From the NCBI GenBank assembly GCA_001512625.1, contig LFTD01000036.1:13259-49728 (forward strand): a stretch of DNA of 36,470 nt, given 5' to 3'. Below, in pieces: positions 1-8,533 of this stretch. Under the pieces are notes generated by a model. The model had not been told where the DNA came from and ran no database searches. It worked only from the letters and a program-made list of their open reading frames with translations. The translations under genes were made by a program, and so were the position numbers. The DNA comes from Clostridiales bacterium DTU036. Its GTDB lineage: Bacteria; Bacillota; Clostridia; Peptostreptococcales; Acidaminobacteraceae. Every line of letters begins with the position of its first letter. Position 1 is the stretch's first letter.

Positions 1-1188
1 CTGCGCTTTATTAAAAAGCATGTGAAGAATACCAAGCTACAGATGCTTTTGAGGGGTCAAAACATTCTTGGATATCGCCACTACGCCGATGAAGTTGTTG
101 AGGAGTTTGTCCAGCGCTCAGTTGATAATGGCATAGATATTGTTAGAATATTTGATGCCCTTAATGACTTTAACAACATCAAGGTAGCCCTAAAGGCTAC
201 TAAAAAGGCTGGAGCCCACGCCCAGGCTGCCATAAGCTATACCACAAGCCCCGTCCATACCAAGGAGAAGTTTGTAGAGATGGCCAAGGAGCTTAGGGAT
301 ATGGGAGCTGATTCTATCTGTATTAAGGATATGAGTGGAATCCTCCTGCCCTATGAAGGAGCTGAGCTAGTAAAGGCTATTAAGGCCGAGGTTGACCTAC
401 CACTAGAACTCCACTCCCATATGACAAGTGGGGTTGCTGACCTTATGTATCTCAAGGGAATTGAGGCGGGAGCCGATATAATTGATACTGCTCTTAGCCC
501 TCTAGCCATGGGTTCAAGTCAGCCAGCTACTGAGTCCTTTGTAATGAGCCTTAAAGATGGTCCCTATGATACGGGCCTAAATATAGAAGTTCTTATGGAA
601 CTTGCTAATTACTTCCGCGGTAAGACTAGCGAGTATCTTGAAAAGGGGCTACTAAATCCCAAGGTTATGGGAGTTGATGTTAGGACTCTTTGGTATCAGG
701 TGCCAGGCGGTATGCTTTCAAACCTTGTAAGTCAGCTTAGTGAATCAAATAGGCTTCATCAGCTAGATGATGTTATGGCTGAGGTTCCAAAGGTTAGAGA
801 AGACCTTGGCTATCCTCCCCTTGTAACTCCAACTTCACAAATAGTTGGAACCCAGGCCCTCTTTAATGTGCTTACTGGTGAGCGCTATAAGATGGTACCT
901 GAAGAGGTCAAGGCCTATATGAGAGGTGAGTATGGTAGAAGCCCTGCTCCCGTTAATGAAGAGATAAAAAAACTGGTCTTAAATGGTCAAAAACCTAAGG
1001 AAGAAAGGGTTCAGACCCTGGAAGACTTCAAGAAGGAAATAGGTGAATACTACACCCAGCCCGAGGATGTGCTAAGCTACGCTCTCTTCCCCCAGGTAGC
1101 TCTGGAGTTCTTTAAGAAGAGAGAGGCTGCATCCTTAAACCTTGACAATAATCTACTCGATAGAGAGAACAAGGTCTACCCAGTCTAA
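1..1188 (+). CDS. Pyruvate carboxylase subunit B / oxaloacetate decarboxylase alpha-type carboxyltransferase (5' partial)
   Basis: Reading frame is open from base 1 (LRFIKKHVKNTKLQMLLRGQNILGYRHYADEVVEEFV...IVRIFDALND); LQMLLRGQN.LGYRHYADDVV and RIFDALND are typical PYC/OADA motifs. No biotinyl-lysine (AMKM) domain at the C-terminus. Confidence 0.9.
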   Translation: MRFIKKHVKNTKLQMLLRGQNILGYRHYADEVVEEFVQRSVDNGIDIVRIFDALNDFNNIKVALKATKKAGAHAQAAISYTTSPVHTKEKFVEMAKELRDMGADSICIKDMSGILLPYEGAELVKAIKAEVDLPLELHSHMTSGVADLMYLKGIEAGADIIDTALSPLAMGSSQPATESFVMSLKDGPYDTGLNIEVLMELANYFRGKTSEYLEKGLLNPKVMGVDVRTLWYQVPGGMLSNLVSQLSESNRLHQLDDVMAEVPKVREDLGYPPLVTPTSQIVGTQALFNVLTGERYKMVPEEVKAYMRGEYGRSPAPVNEEIKKLVLNGQKPKEERVQTLEDFKKEIGEYYTQPEDVLSYALFPQVALEFFKKREAASLNLDNNLLDRENKVYPV

Positions 1189-1541
1189 TGATGATTGGTA
1201 TTGATCTGGTTTACGTGCCAAGAATAGAGGCCCTTTTAAATAAAGGGCCCTTTCTAAAACGTTTTTTTACAGATGAAGAAATTGAATATTTTGAGAAAAG
1301 AAAGTCTGCTGAGGTTGTGGCTGGAAACTTTGCTGTTAAGGAGGCCTTTAGTAAGGCCTTGGGAACTGGAATAAGAGACTTTGCTTTAAAGGATGTAGAG
1401 GTACTTAGGGATCAGCTGGGAAAACCAATAATAAGACTTGGCGGGAGCTTAAAGGACAGAGAATTTAAATTTCTTCAGTGCAGTATCTCCCACGATGGGG
1501 ACTATGCTACGGCTATAGTTATTATGGAGGAGGAGAAATGA
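1188..1541 (+). CDS. acpS: Holo-[acyl-carrier-protein] synthase
   Basis: MIGIDLVYVPRIE..., FAVKEAFSKALGTGI, SISHDGDYATAIV motifs; overlaps the upstream stop (TAATG). Confidence 0.95.
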   Translation: MMIGIDLVYVPRIEALLNKGPFLKRFFTDEEIEYFEKRKSAEVVAGNFAVKEAFSKALGTGIRDFALKDVEVLRDQLGKPIIRLGGSLKDREFKFLQCSISHDGDYATAIVIMEEEK

Positions 1542-2608
1542 GACCTACAATAGCAAGAATACATATGAAAAACCTTAAGGCCAATATGGATTTGATGAAG
1601 GAGAAGGCAGGAGATAGGACCTTCCTTGCTGTCATTAAAGCCGATGCCTATGGTCATGGGGCAATTGAATGCTTAAACTATTTATATAAGGAAGGAGTTC
1701 GACACTTTGGTGTGGCCACCTTTGGTGAGGCTCTGGAACTTAGGGCAGTCTACGAGGATATCTTTATCCTGGTTTTGGGGGCAACTGACCCTTCTGACTA
1801 TGAGGAGGCTGCCAGAAAAAATATCAGACTACCAATTTTTGATTTGGCCAGTCTTGAGAACTATTTAGCCCTTGAAGAAAAGGGACCAGTACATATTAAG
1901 ATCGACACTGGCATGCACAGGGTAGGTCTTCAGCCCCAGGAGTTTATGGATAACATTGATAAAATCAAATTACTTGGAGCCGAGGGAATCTATACCCACA
2001 TAGCCAGGGCCGATGAAGAAGATACCACTTCCGCCTATGAGCAGATTGAAAGATTTAATAAAGTCCTTGAATTCAGCGATGCTCAGGGACTTAGATTCGA
2101 TTTCATCCATTATGCTAACTCCGCAACTATCCTTAGTTTAGATCTGGGAAGGACTAATTTGGTCAGAGGTGGAATAGCCATGTATGGGCTGGCCCCAGAT
2201 GGTAAGAAGGATTTTGGATTAAAACCTGTTATGACCCTCCACAGTAAGATTCTTTCTATTAGAGAAATCAATGAGGGGGAAGGGGTCAGCTATGGCCATA
2301 CCTTCGTAGCAGAAAAACCCTCAAGAATAGGCACCATGCCAATAGGCTATGCAGATGGCTATAAGAGACAGATGTCTAGGAAGGTTAGAGTCTATGTTGC
2401 TGGAGCCTTTGCTCCTCAGATAGGCAATATATCCATGGACCAGACTATGGTTGATTTAACAGAAACCGATGCCAAGCTTTACGATGAAGTTGAGCTTATG
2501 GGTGAGCATGTTAAGTGTGAGGAGCTGGCTGAGGCAGCTGGGACTATAAACTATGAGATAGTAACAACCATGGGTAGGAGGGTAGACCGGGAGTATATCT
2601 ATGAATAA
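1538..2608 (+). CDS. alr: Alanine racemase; start placed at ATG 1538 (ATGA overlap with acpS) rather than ORF-track 1478
   Basis: AVIKADAYGHGA PLP-lysine motif, HIKIDTGMHRVG, MPIGYADGY, GNISMDQTMVD; conserved acpS-alr order. Confidence 0.95.
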   Translation: MRPTIARIHMKNLKANMDLMKEKAGDRTFLAVIKADAYGHGAIECLNYLYKEGVRHFGVATFGEALELRAVYEDIFILVLGATDPSDYEEAARKNIRLPIFDLASLENYLALEEKGPVHIKIDTGMHRVGLQPQEFMDNIDKIKLLGAEGIYTHIARADEEDTTSAYEQIERFNKVLEFSDAQGLRFDFIHYANSATILSLDLGRTNLVRGGIAMYGLAPDGKKDFGLKPVMTLHSKILSIREINEGEGVSYGHTFVAEKPSRIGTMPIGYADGYKRQMSRKVRVYVAGAFAPQIGNISMDQTMVDLTETDAKLYDEVELMGEHVKCEELAEAAGTINYEIVTTMGRRVDREYIYE

Positions 2609-2987
2609 ATCCCATAGGAAGTTAAGATTAAAAATTCAAAGGGGGGATATCTACCTGGCTGACTTAGATCCTGGAGTAGGCTCCGAGCAGCAGGGCACTA
2701 GGCCAGTCTTGGTGCTACAAAATAACATAGGCAATAGATTTAGCCCCACAATTATAATTGCTCCTATAACAGGCCATATAAGAAAGGGCAATATCCCAAC
2801 CCATGTACTTATCACAGAAGAAATTTCTGGTTTAGAGAAGGATTCAAATGTGCTTTTGGAGCAGATCAGGACCATTGATAAGCAAAGACTAATCACTAAG
2901 CTGGGTAGCCTCTCAAAGGTTGCTCTTATGGATATTGAGGTGGCAACTAGCATTAGTTTGGGCCTTGATAAAAAGGAAGAAATCTAG
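2601..2987 (+). CDS. mazF: MazF/NdoA (EndoA)-type endoribonuclease toxin
   Basis: RGDIYLADLDPGVGSEQQGTRPVLVLQNNIGNRFSPTIIIAPITGHI...LLEQIRTIDKQRL; close to the NdoA consensus. 8-nt overlap with alr. Confidence 0.93.
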   Translation: MNKSHRKLRLKIQRGDIYLADLDPGVGSEQQGTRPVLVLQNNIGNRFSPTIIIAPITGHIRKGNIPTHVLITEEISGLEKDSNVLLEQIRTIDKQRLITKLGSLSKVALMDIEVATSISLGLDKKEEI

Positions 2988-2991
2988 ACAG

Positions 2992-3036
2992 AGAAGGGGA
3001 CAGCTTTTTAACGGCGGTGTAATATGTCCCCTTTTT
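2992..3036 (+). terminator. Long-loop hairpin plus T-tract between mazF and ftsE
   Basis: agaaggggaca (2992-3002) pairs with tgtcccctttt (3025-3035), one G:T wobble, about 22-nt loop, followed by T run. Confidence 0.5.
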
Positions 3037-3125
3037 CTGTAAAAACTTTTGTTATTTTTAAAATAGACTTGCAAATCTTAATCAAGGAGGCCTATAATAA
3101 TGAGCACCTTGAAAAGGAGAAGCTA

Positions 3126-3803
3126 ATGTTAGAATTAAAAGAAGTATCTATGCGCTATCCAGCCGGCAATGTAGCACTGGATAATCTGAGTATAGAAATA
3201 GATAAGGGAGAGTTTGTTTTTCTTATTGGTGCCTCGGGCGCTGGTAAGTCTACCTTTATAAAACTTTTGACTAAGGAACTCTCACCAACCTCAGGCCAGC
3301 TTTGGTTTGAGGATAAAAATATAACTAAATATCACAAAAGAAGGATTCCTCATTATAGGAGAAATCTTGGTATAGTTTTCCAAGACTATAGACTTCTTGA
3401 AAAAGAAACTGTAGCAGAAAATATTGCCTTTGCTATGAGAATTGTAGGTAAGAAGAATAGGGAAATCAAAAGAGAACTCCCCCTAATCCTAAATCTTGTA
3501 GGACTAAATGGTAAAGAGAAAAAATTTCCAGACCAGCTTTCCGGTGGAGAGCAGCAGAGGGTATCCATCGCTAGAGCCATTGCCAATAATCCCAAGCTAC
3601 TTATTTGTGATGAGCCTACTGGTAACCTGGACCCTGCCACTTCCTGGGAACTTATGGACCTACTTAGTAAGCTCCATAACCATGGAACCACCATTATCAT
3701 GGCTACCCATAGCAAGGACATAGTAAATACTATGCAAAAAAGGGTAATAGAGCTTGAAGATGGCAAGCTTATTAGGGATGAGAAGCAAGGAGGCTACGCA
3801 TAA
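3126..3803 (+). CDS. ftsE: Cell division ATP-binding protein FtsE; start re-assigned to ATG 3126 (ORF track 3024)
   Basis: [23 protein letters not shown]..., Walker [24 protein letters not shown], preceded by aaaaggag RBS; followed by ftsX. Confidence 0.92.
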   Translation: MLELKEVSMRYPAGNVALDNLSIEIDKGEFVFLIGASGAGKSTFIKLLTKELSPTSGQLWFEDKNITKYHKRRIPHYRRNLGIVFQDYRLLEKETVAENIAFAMRIVGKKNREIKRELPLILNLVGLNGKEKKFPDQLSGGEQQRVSIARAIANNPKLLICDEPTGNLDPATSWELMDLLSKLHNHGTTIIMATHSKDIVNTMQKRVIELEDGKLIRDEKQGGYA

Positions 3804-4690
3804 TGGGTGCTCTAAGCTTTGTGTCATCACTTAAGAATATAAAACGAAATGCTTTAATGAGCTTTGCATCTATATTTTCAATAACATCTACCCTGATAAT
3901 TCTCGGGATTGTTATTGCCTTAATTTTAAATGTCAACCATCTGACCGATGAGTTTGTAGATAAGTTCAACATCCTCAACCTACAAATAAGTGATGATTAT
4001 AGTGATGGGGATATTGAAGAGCTTGAAGCTAAGATTTCTAGCATGGATAATATCAAGTCTGTCACTTTAATAACTAAGGAAGAGGCCTTGGAGAAGATGA
4101 AAAAAGACTTTGAAGGGCACAGCGAGACCCTTGAAGGTCTACCAGAAAACCCTATGCCCAACGTTCTTAGAATAGAACTTAAGGATGTGGAGCAGGCTGA
4201 GGCTACCATAGTTAAACTTGAGGAAATTGACAAAGATAATGAAATACATTATTATAGAGATACTGTTAATAAGATTTTAAATATAACCGATGTTATAAAG
4301 ACCGTAGGCATGGTTCTAATTCTAATTTTATTAATAACAACAGTCTTCGTTGTAAACAATACTATCCGTGTAAGTATTGCTGGGAGAAGAACCGAGATAG
4401 GCATTATGCGCTATGTTGGAGCTACAAGAGGATTTATACGAAGACCCTATCTTGTTGAAGGCATTATACTAGGACTTTTAGGTGCTGTAATAAGCACAGC
4501 CTTGATTAATTTTGGGTATGACAAGTTTATTGGTATGACGCTAAGCAGCTTAAGCCAACTTGGCCAGGACAAACCCTTTCTTGATACACTATATATCGTG
4601 AAGAGGGTCGGTTTCCTGGCGGTAATTATTGGCATAGGTGTTGGCATGGTAGGCAGCATCTTCTCCGTACGAAAATACTTACGAGTGTAG
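3803..4690 (+). CDS. ftsX: Permease-like cell division protein FtsX
   Basis: N-terminal TM, extracellular domain, C-terminal 3 TM with GRRTEIGIMRYVGATRGFIRRPYLVEGIILGLLGA; directly after ftsE. Confidence 0.93.
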   Translation: MGALSFVSSLKNIKRNALMSFASIFSITSTLIILGIVIALILNVNHLTDEFVDKFNILNLQISDDYSDGDIEELEAKISSMDNIKSVTLITKEEALEKMKKDFEGHSETLEGLPENPMPNVLRIELKDVEQAEATIVKLEEIDKDNEIHYYRDTVNKILNITDVIKTVGMVLILILLITTVFVVNNTIRVSIAGRRTEIGIMRYVGATRGFIRRPYLVEGIILGLLGAVISTALINFGYDKFIGMTLSSLSQLGQDKPFLDTLYIVKRVGFLAVIIGIGVGMVGSIFSVRKYLRV

Positions 4691-4692
4691 AG

Positions 4693-5949
4693 GTGAAAAA
4701 CATGAGAAAACTGATTGCGTTTTTGTTGGTACTTACAATGACACTTTCCTTGGGACTTTCCTTTGGAGCTAGCATTGATGACTTACAAAAGCAAATTGAA
4801 GAAAATGAAGCTAGTGTGGCGGGAAAACAAGCTGAGCTTGAGAGTGTTCAGGCTGAGCATGGCAGTGTAGAAGCTGCCTACTGGGCTGCAGTAGAAGAAA
4901 TTGAAATTCTAGAAGAAAGAATTGCCCAAACTGCCCTAGACATAGAAGCTAAAGACAAAGAAATTGCAAAAGCCCAAAAGGAACTAGACAAGGCCCGCGA
5001 AGACTATGATTTCCAAGCCTCAGAGTTTGGTGGCCGTCTTAGGACCATGTATCTTACTAAGGATGAGTCCTTTTGGAATATGATTTTCAATGCTGAAGGC
5101 TTCGAAGATTTGCTGATGAGGATTTCAAATTATCGTCGCATCGTTAAAATGGACGAGGAAACCCTAGACAGCCTAAATAAGCAAAAACTGATTCTTGAAG
5201 AAATGGAAGCTAAACTTCAAGCTGAAATGGATGAGCTCCAAGGATTAAAAGATCAACAAGAAGTTGATAAGATTGCTTTAGATGCAAAGGCAGTTGAGCT
5301 AGAGGAGCGCAAGGCTGAACTAGCAGCTATGGCTGAAGAAATATCTAATCAAATTGCTGCAGAAGAAGCTGCTGGTTATGAGATTCAATCCCAAATTGAT
5401 TACCTTGTAGAGCAAGCTAGGCTCCAAAGAGAAGCTGAAGAAGCTGCAAGAAGAGAACAGCAAAGACTTGAGCAAGAAAGACTTGAACAGGAAAATGGTA
5501 ATTCTGATAGTTCTTCTAGCTATGATGAACCAAGTAGAGGCCCCGACTTTGTAGGTGGTGGCTGGGCTTGGCCAACTCCTGGATACTACTATGTTTCTTA
5601 TGGATTTGGTAATAGAATTCATCCTCTATATGGAACTGCACAATTCCACAATGGAATAGATATTTTAGGTGATCATGGAACTCCAATTTATGCTGCTCGT
5701 TCTGGTTATGTAATACTAGCAGACTGGTATTCTGGCTATGGCAATACAGTTATAATTGACCATGGTGATGGAATGCAATCCCTATACGCCCATGGTTCTA
5801 GCATTGCTGCCTATTATGGCCAGTATGTAGGTGCTGGTGACTATATTATGGCTATGGGATCCACTGGAGTTTCCACTGCCAACCATCTCCACTTTGGAGT
5901 TATGAGTGGCGGTGTATGGGTTGATCCTACTGCTTATGTAGGTGGCTAG
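4693..5949 (+). CDS. Coiled-coil + M23 (LytM) peptidase, EnvC/PcsB-like murein hydrolase or activator
   Basis: Signal peptide, long coiled coil (QKQIEENEASVAGKQAELESVQ...), M23 domain with FHNGIDI, YAHGSS, NHLHFGV; next to ftsEX. Confidence 0.9.
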   Translation: MKNMRKLIAFLLVLTMTLSLGLSFGASIDDLQKQIEENEASVAGKQAELESVQAEHGSVEAAYWAAVEEIEILEERIAQTALDIEAKDKEIAKAQKELDKAREDYDFQASEFGGRLRTMYLTKDESFWNMIFNAEGFEDLLMRISNYRRIVKMDEETLDSLNKQKLILEEMEAKLQAEMDELQGLKDQQEVDKIALDAKAVELEERKAELAAMAEEISNQIAAEEAAGYEIQSQIDYLVEQARLQREAEEAARREQQRLEQERLEQENGNSDSSSSYDEPSRGPDFVGGGWAWPTPGYYYVSYGFGNRIHPLYGTAQFHNGIDILGDHGTPIYAARSGYVILADWYSGYGNTVIIDHGDGMQSLYAHGSSIAAYYGQYVGAGDYIMAMGSTGVSTANHLHFGVMSGGVWVDPTAYVGG

Positions 5950-5950
5950 G

Positions 5951-7198
5951 ATGAATCGTCGTCTACAGATTTCAACGATACTACTCACTGCAATCATTAC
6001 GGTGATTGCAGTGATTTTTGTTGTAAAAGTAATTCCCTTTAAACTAGGGGACCAGGTTTTAATAGATGTGGATGAATATGAAGAGCTCTATAAGACCTAT
6101 GAGCGTTTTGAAAAGATTCTAGCCTTAGAAAGAACAATTAAGGAAGAGTTCTATCAGGACACTACCGATGTAGACTTTGATACAGGCATGATAAAAGGAC
6201 TCTTCGATTCCCTTGATGACAAATACTCCCAGTATTATGATAGGGAGGAGTATACCCAGTTTAAACTTGAACTTACAGGAAACTTCTCTGGAGTTGGCAT
6301 TAACATAGATCCTATGGTGGATGGGGAGATTAATGTTGTTTCTATAATTGAAGGTACCCCGGCAGCTGGCTCTGGTATCCTAGCGGGGGATAGGATTTTT
6401 AGTGTTGATGGAATTGACATAATAGATGATGAATCTCATAATGCTGCTGTAGGTCGGATTAAGGGACCTGAGGGCACTGAGGTTACTCTAGGAGTCCGTC
6501 GCTTTAATAAAGAAAATGGGAAGGACGAGGAACTTAGCTTTACTATGAAGAGGGCGAGGATTCCCCTACCTCTAATTGAAAGTGAAATGATGGATGAGAG
6601 GGTTGGTTATCTTAGGATAATCTCCTTTGATGAAGGGGTTCACGGCAAATTTAAGGAAGCTTTACAGGGGCTAATGGACCAAGATATGAAAGCCCTGGTC
6701 CTTGACCTAAGGAGCAACCCTGGTGGATCTTTAAATGAGGTCATAAAGATTGCCGATGAGATTTTGGGTAAGCAGGTAATTGTTTCTACAGAGGGGCCTA
6801 GTTCTCCAAAGAGGACCTTTGAGTCCGATGAGAAGAATAGGCTAAAGATTCCTTTTGTGGTACTTATAGATGGTTCTTCAGCTTCAGCCTCGGAAATCCT
6901 AGCAGCCTCGATTCAAGATACAGAGTCAGCCCCACTATTTGGAAGTCACAGCTTTGGTAAGGGCCTAGTCCAAGATGTTATAAGCCTACCTGATGGTACT
7001 GGTTTTAAGCTGACTACTTCTTATTATTTAACACCTAGTGGTAGACTGATTACCCCTGATGAGCCTCTAATACCCGATGTATCTGAGGAAGAAATCCAGG
7101 AACTAGGCTATGAGGATAGTTTTGATGACTTCGGAAGATTTATAGATGATGGTGTGCTAAATTACTCAGTAGACTATCTGAATGAACTTTTAGATTAA
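5951..7198 (+). CDS. S41 family C-terminal processing peptidase with PDZ domain (CtpA-like)
   Basis: PDZ-like GVGINIDPM...GDRIFSVDGIDI; catalytic region LDLRSNPGGSLNE, DGSSASASEILAA, SFGKGLVQ. Confidence 0.92.
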   Translation: MNRRLQISTILLTAIITVIAVIFVVKVIPFKLGDQVLIDVDEYEELYKTYERFEKILALERTIKEEFYQDTTDVDFDTGMIKGLFDSLDDKYSQYYDREEYTQFKLELTGNFSGVGINIDPMVDGEINVVSIIEGTPAAGSGILAGDRIFSVDGIDIIDDESHNAAVGRIKGPEGTEVTLGVRRFNKENGKDEELSFTMKRARIPLPLIESEMMDERVGYLRIISFDEGVHGKFKEALQGLMDQDMKALVLDLRSNPGGSLNEVIKIADEILGKQVIVSTEGPSSPKRTFESDEKNRLKIPFVVLIDGSSASASEILAASIQDTESAPLFGSHSFGKGLVQDVISLPDGTGFKLTTSYYLTPSGRLITPDEPLIPDVSEEEIQELGYEDSFDDFGRFIDDGVLNYSVDYLNELLD

Positions 7199-7212
7199 AA
7201 GCATAAAAGATT

Positions 7213-7246
7213 GGGAGCCCTGTTAATGAGGGGCTTCTTTTTTTTC
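7213..7246 (+). terminator. Rho-independent terminator after ctpA-like gene
   Basis: agccct gttaatga ggggct stem followed by tctttttttt. Confidence 0.75.
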
Positions 7247-7301
7247 AAAAAATGGTAGGGATAAAGCTAGGGCTATAGTATAATGAGTAAAGGAGGTGGC
7301 T

Positions 7302-8393
7302 ATGCAATATAAAAAATTCTACGAATACGCACCACTACTTATTTTAGGAGCGGTTTTATTCTTTTTTGCCAATAACATGAATTATCTTCGAGAAATTTTT
7401 CGCATAACCCAGCCTGTCCTGTGGGGAGTTGCAATTAGCTATATTATGAACCCCGTATGCACCTTCTTTATGCAGAAGACCAATTGGCGCTGGTCTCTTA
7501 ACATTCTGGTAGGTTATCTATTATTCTTTATAATTATAGCTGGTTTTATTTTTTTAGTTATACCTATTATTGGTGAAAACTTAGCAGACCTTATCAAGAG
7601 CCTTCCTTCTATAGCAAGAGCTATAAGGGATATGCTAATTGAAATAGAAAAGGATTTATCCGCAGGTCCCCTGGCCCCCTTAGTTAAGCAGCTAAATCTA
7701 GGTAGCTATATAGAGCTGGGCTTTAGTAAGATAGGAGGCCTGCTCAATGGTATATCTAAGCTTGTGTTAGTCTTTTTCAAGGGACTCAGTCAATTTATCC
7801 TGGGCCTTATCATCTCCATCTACATGCTTTTAAATAAGGAATCAATTAAGCAGAAGGTCTTTAGGTTTTTACGGGTTCGCTTTACAGATGAGAGGGAGAG
7901 AGCAGTGGGAGACTTTATTAGAAAGGCTGATAGGACCTTTGGAGGCTTTCTTTCGGGTAAGCTCCTAGATTCTTTGATTATAGGAATAATTGCCTTCTTT
8001 GGCTTTCTGGTCCTTAAGGCACCCTATCCCCTGCTTCTGGCCTTAATAGTTGGAGTCACCAATATAATCCCCTACTTTGGACCGCTCATTGGAGGAGTTC
8101 CTGTAGTTTTTATAGTAATGTTTGTTGATGTAAAGCTTGCCGTATATGTAGCTATATTTATTTTTGCCCTCCAGCAACTGGATGGCTACTATATAGGTCC
8201 GAAAATACTAGGAGAGAGTATAGGGGTTTCACCCTTTTGGGTAATCCTGGGAGTTGTAATTGGCGGAGGCTTCTATGGGGTTGTTGGTATGGTACTAGGA
8301 GTTCCCACTTTGGCGCTTATAAATAGTGAGTTTGATGATTACTTGGAAAGAAGAGAAAAATTAATAGTTTCAAAGGAAAATGAGCCTGGTTAG
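7302..8393 (+). CDS. AI-2E (UPF0118/YtvI/PerM) family transporter
   Basis: Multi-TM protein with GVTNIIPYFGPLIGGVP and QQLDGYYIGPKILGESIGVSPFWVILGVVIGG. Start ATG 7302 with aaaggagg RBS. Confidence 0.9.
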   Translation: MQYKKFYEYAPLLILGAVLFFFANNMNYLREIFRITQPVLWGVAISYIMNPVCTFFMQKTNWRWSLNILVGYLLFFIIIAGFIFLVIPIIGENLADLIKSLPSIARAIRDMLIEIEKDLSAGPLAPLVKQLNLGSYIELGFSKIGGLLNGISKLVLVFFKGLSQFILGLIISIYMLLNKESIKQKVFRFLRVRFTDERERAVGDFIRKADRTFGGFLSGKLLDSLIIGIIAFFGFLVLKAPYPLLLALIVGVTNIIPYFGPLIGGVPVVFIVMFVDVKLAVYVAIFIFALQQLDGYYIGPKILGESIGVSPFWVILGVVIGGGFYGVVGMVLGVPTLALINSEFDDYLERREKLIVSKENEPG

Positions 8394-8403
8394 GCTCGTT
8401 TTA
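8378..8403 (+). terminator. Terminator hairpin overlapping the end of the AI-2E transporter CDS
   Basis: aaatgagcct ggtt aggctcgttt then t-rich; stop codon TAG (8391-8393) lies within the hairpin. Confidence 0.65.
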
Positions 8404-8458
8404 TTATGTACAATTAACTAACTAGAAGAATAATAATCATAAATAAGCACAAAAAAGG

Positions 8459-8487
8459 TTGTTAATTTAACAAATCACTGATATACT
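8459..8487 (+). promoter_or_regulatory. Putative sigma-A promoter with palindromic operator over the -35
   Basis: TTGTTA (8459-8464) - 17 nt - TATACT (8482-8487); 15-nt perfect palindrome TTGTTAATTTAACAA at 8459-8473. Confidence 0.55.
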
Positions 8488-8533
8488 AGGGTACAAACAA
8501 AAATAAGGACTAAGTCCTAGAAAGGATGGAAGC

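Noticed and set aside
3024-3125. N-terminal extension of ftsE in the ORF track
   Set aside because: Extension overlaps the hairpin/T-tract; a good RBS (aaaaggag) and canonical FtsE N-terminus support ATG 3126.
3386-3766. 126-aa minus-strand ORF opposite ftsE, plus similar antisense ORFs at 3997-4233, 5320-5622, 12302-13360
   Set aside because: All lie antisense within well-supported genes and read as Ser/Leu-rich noise.
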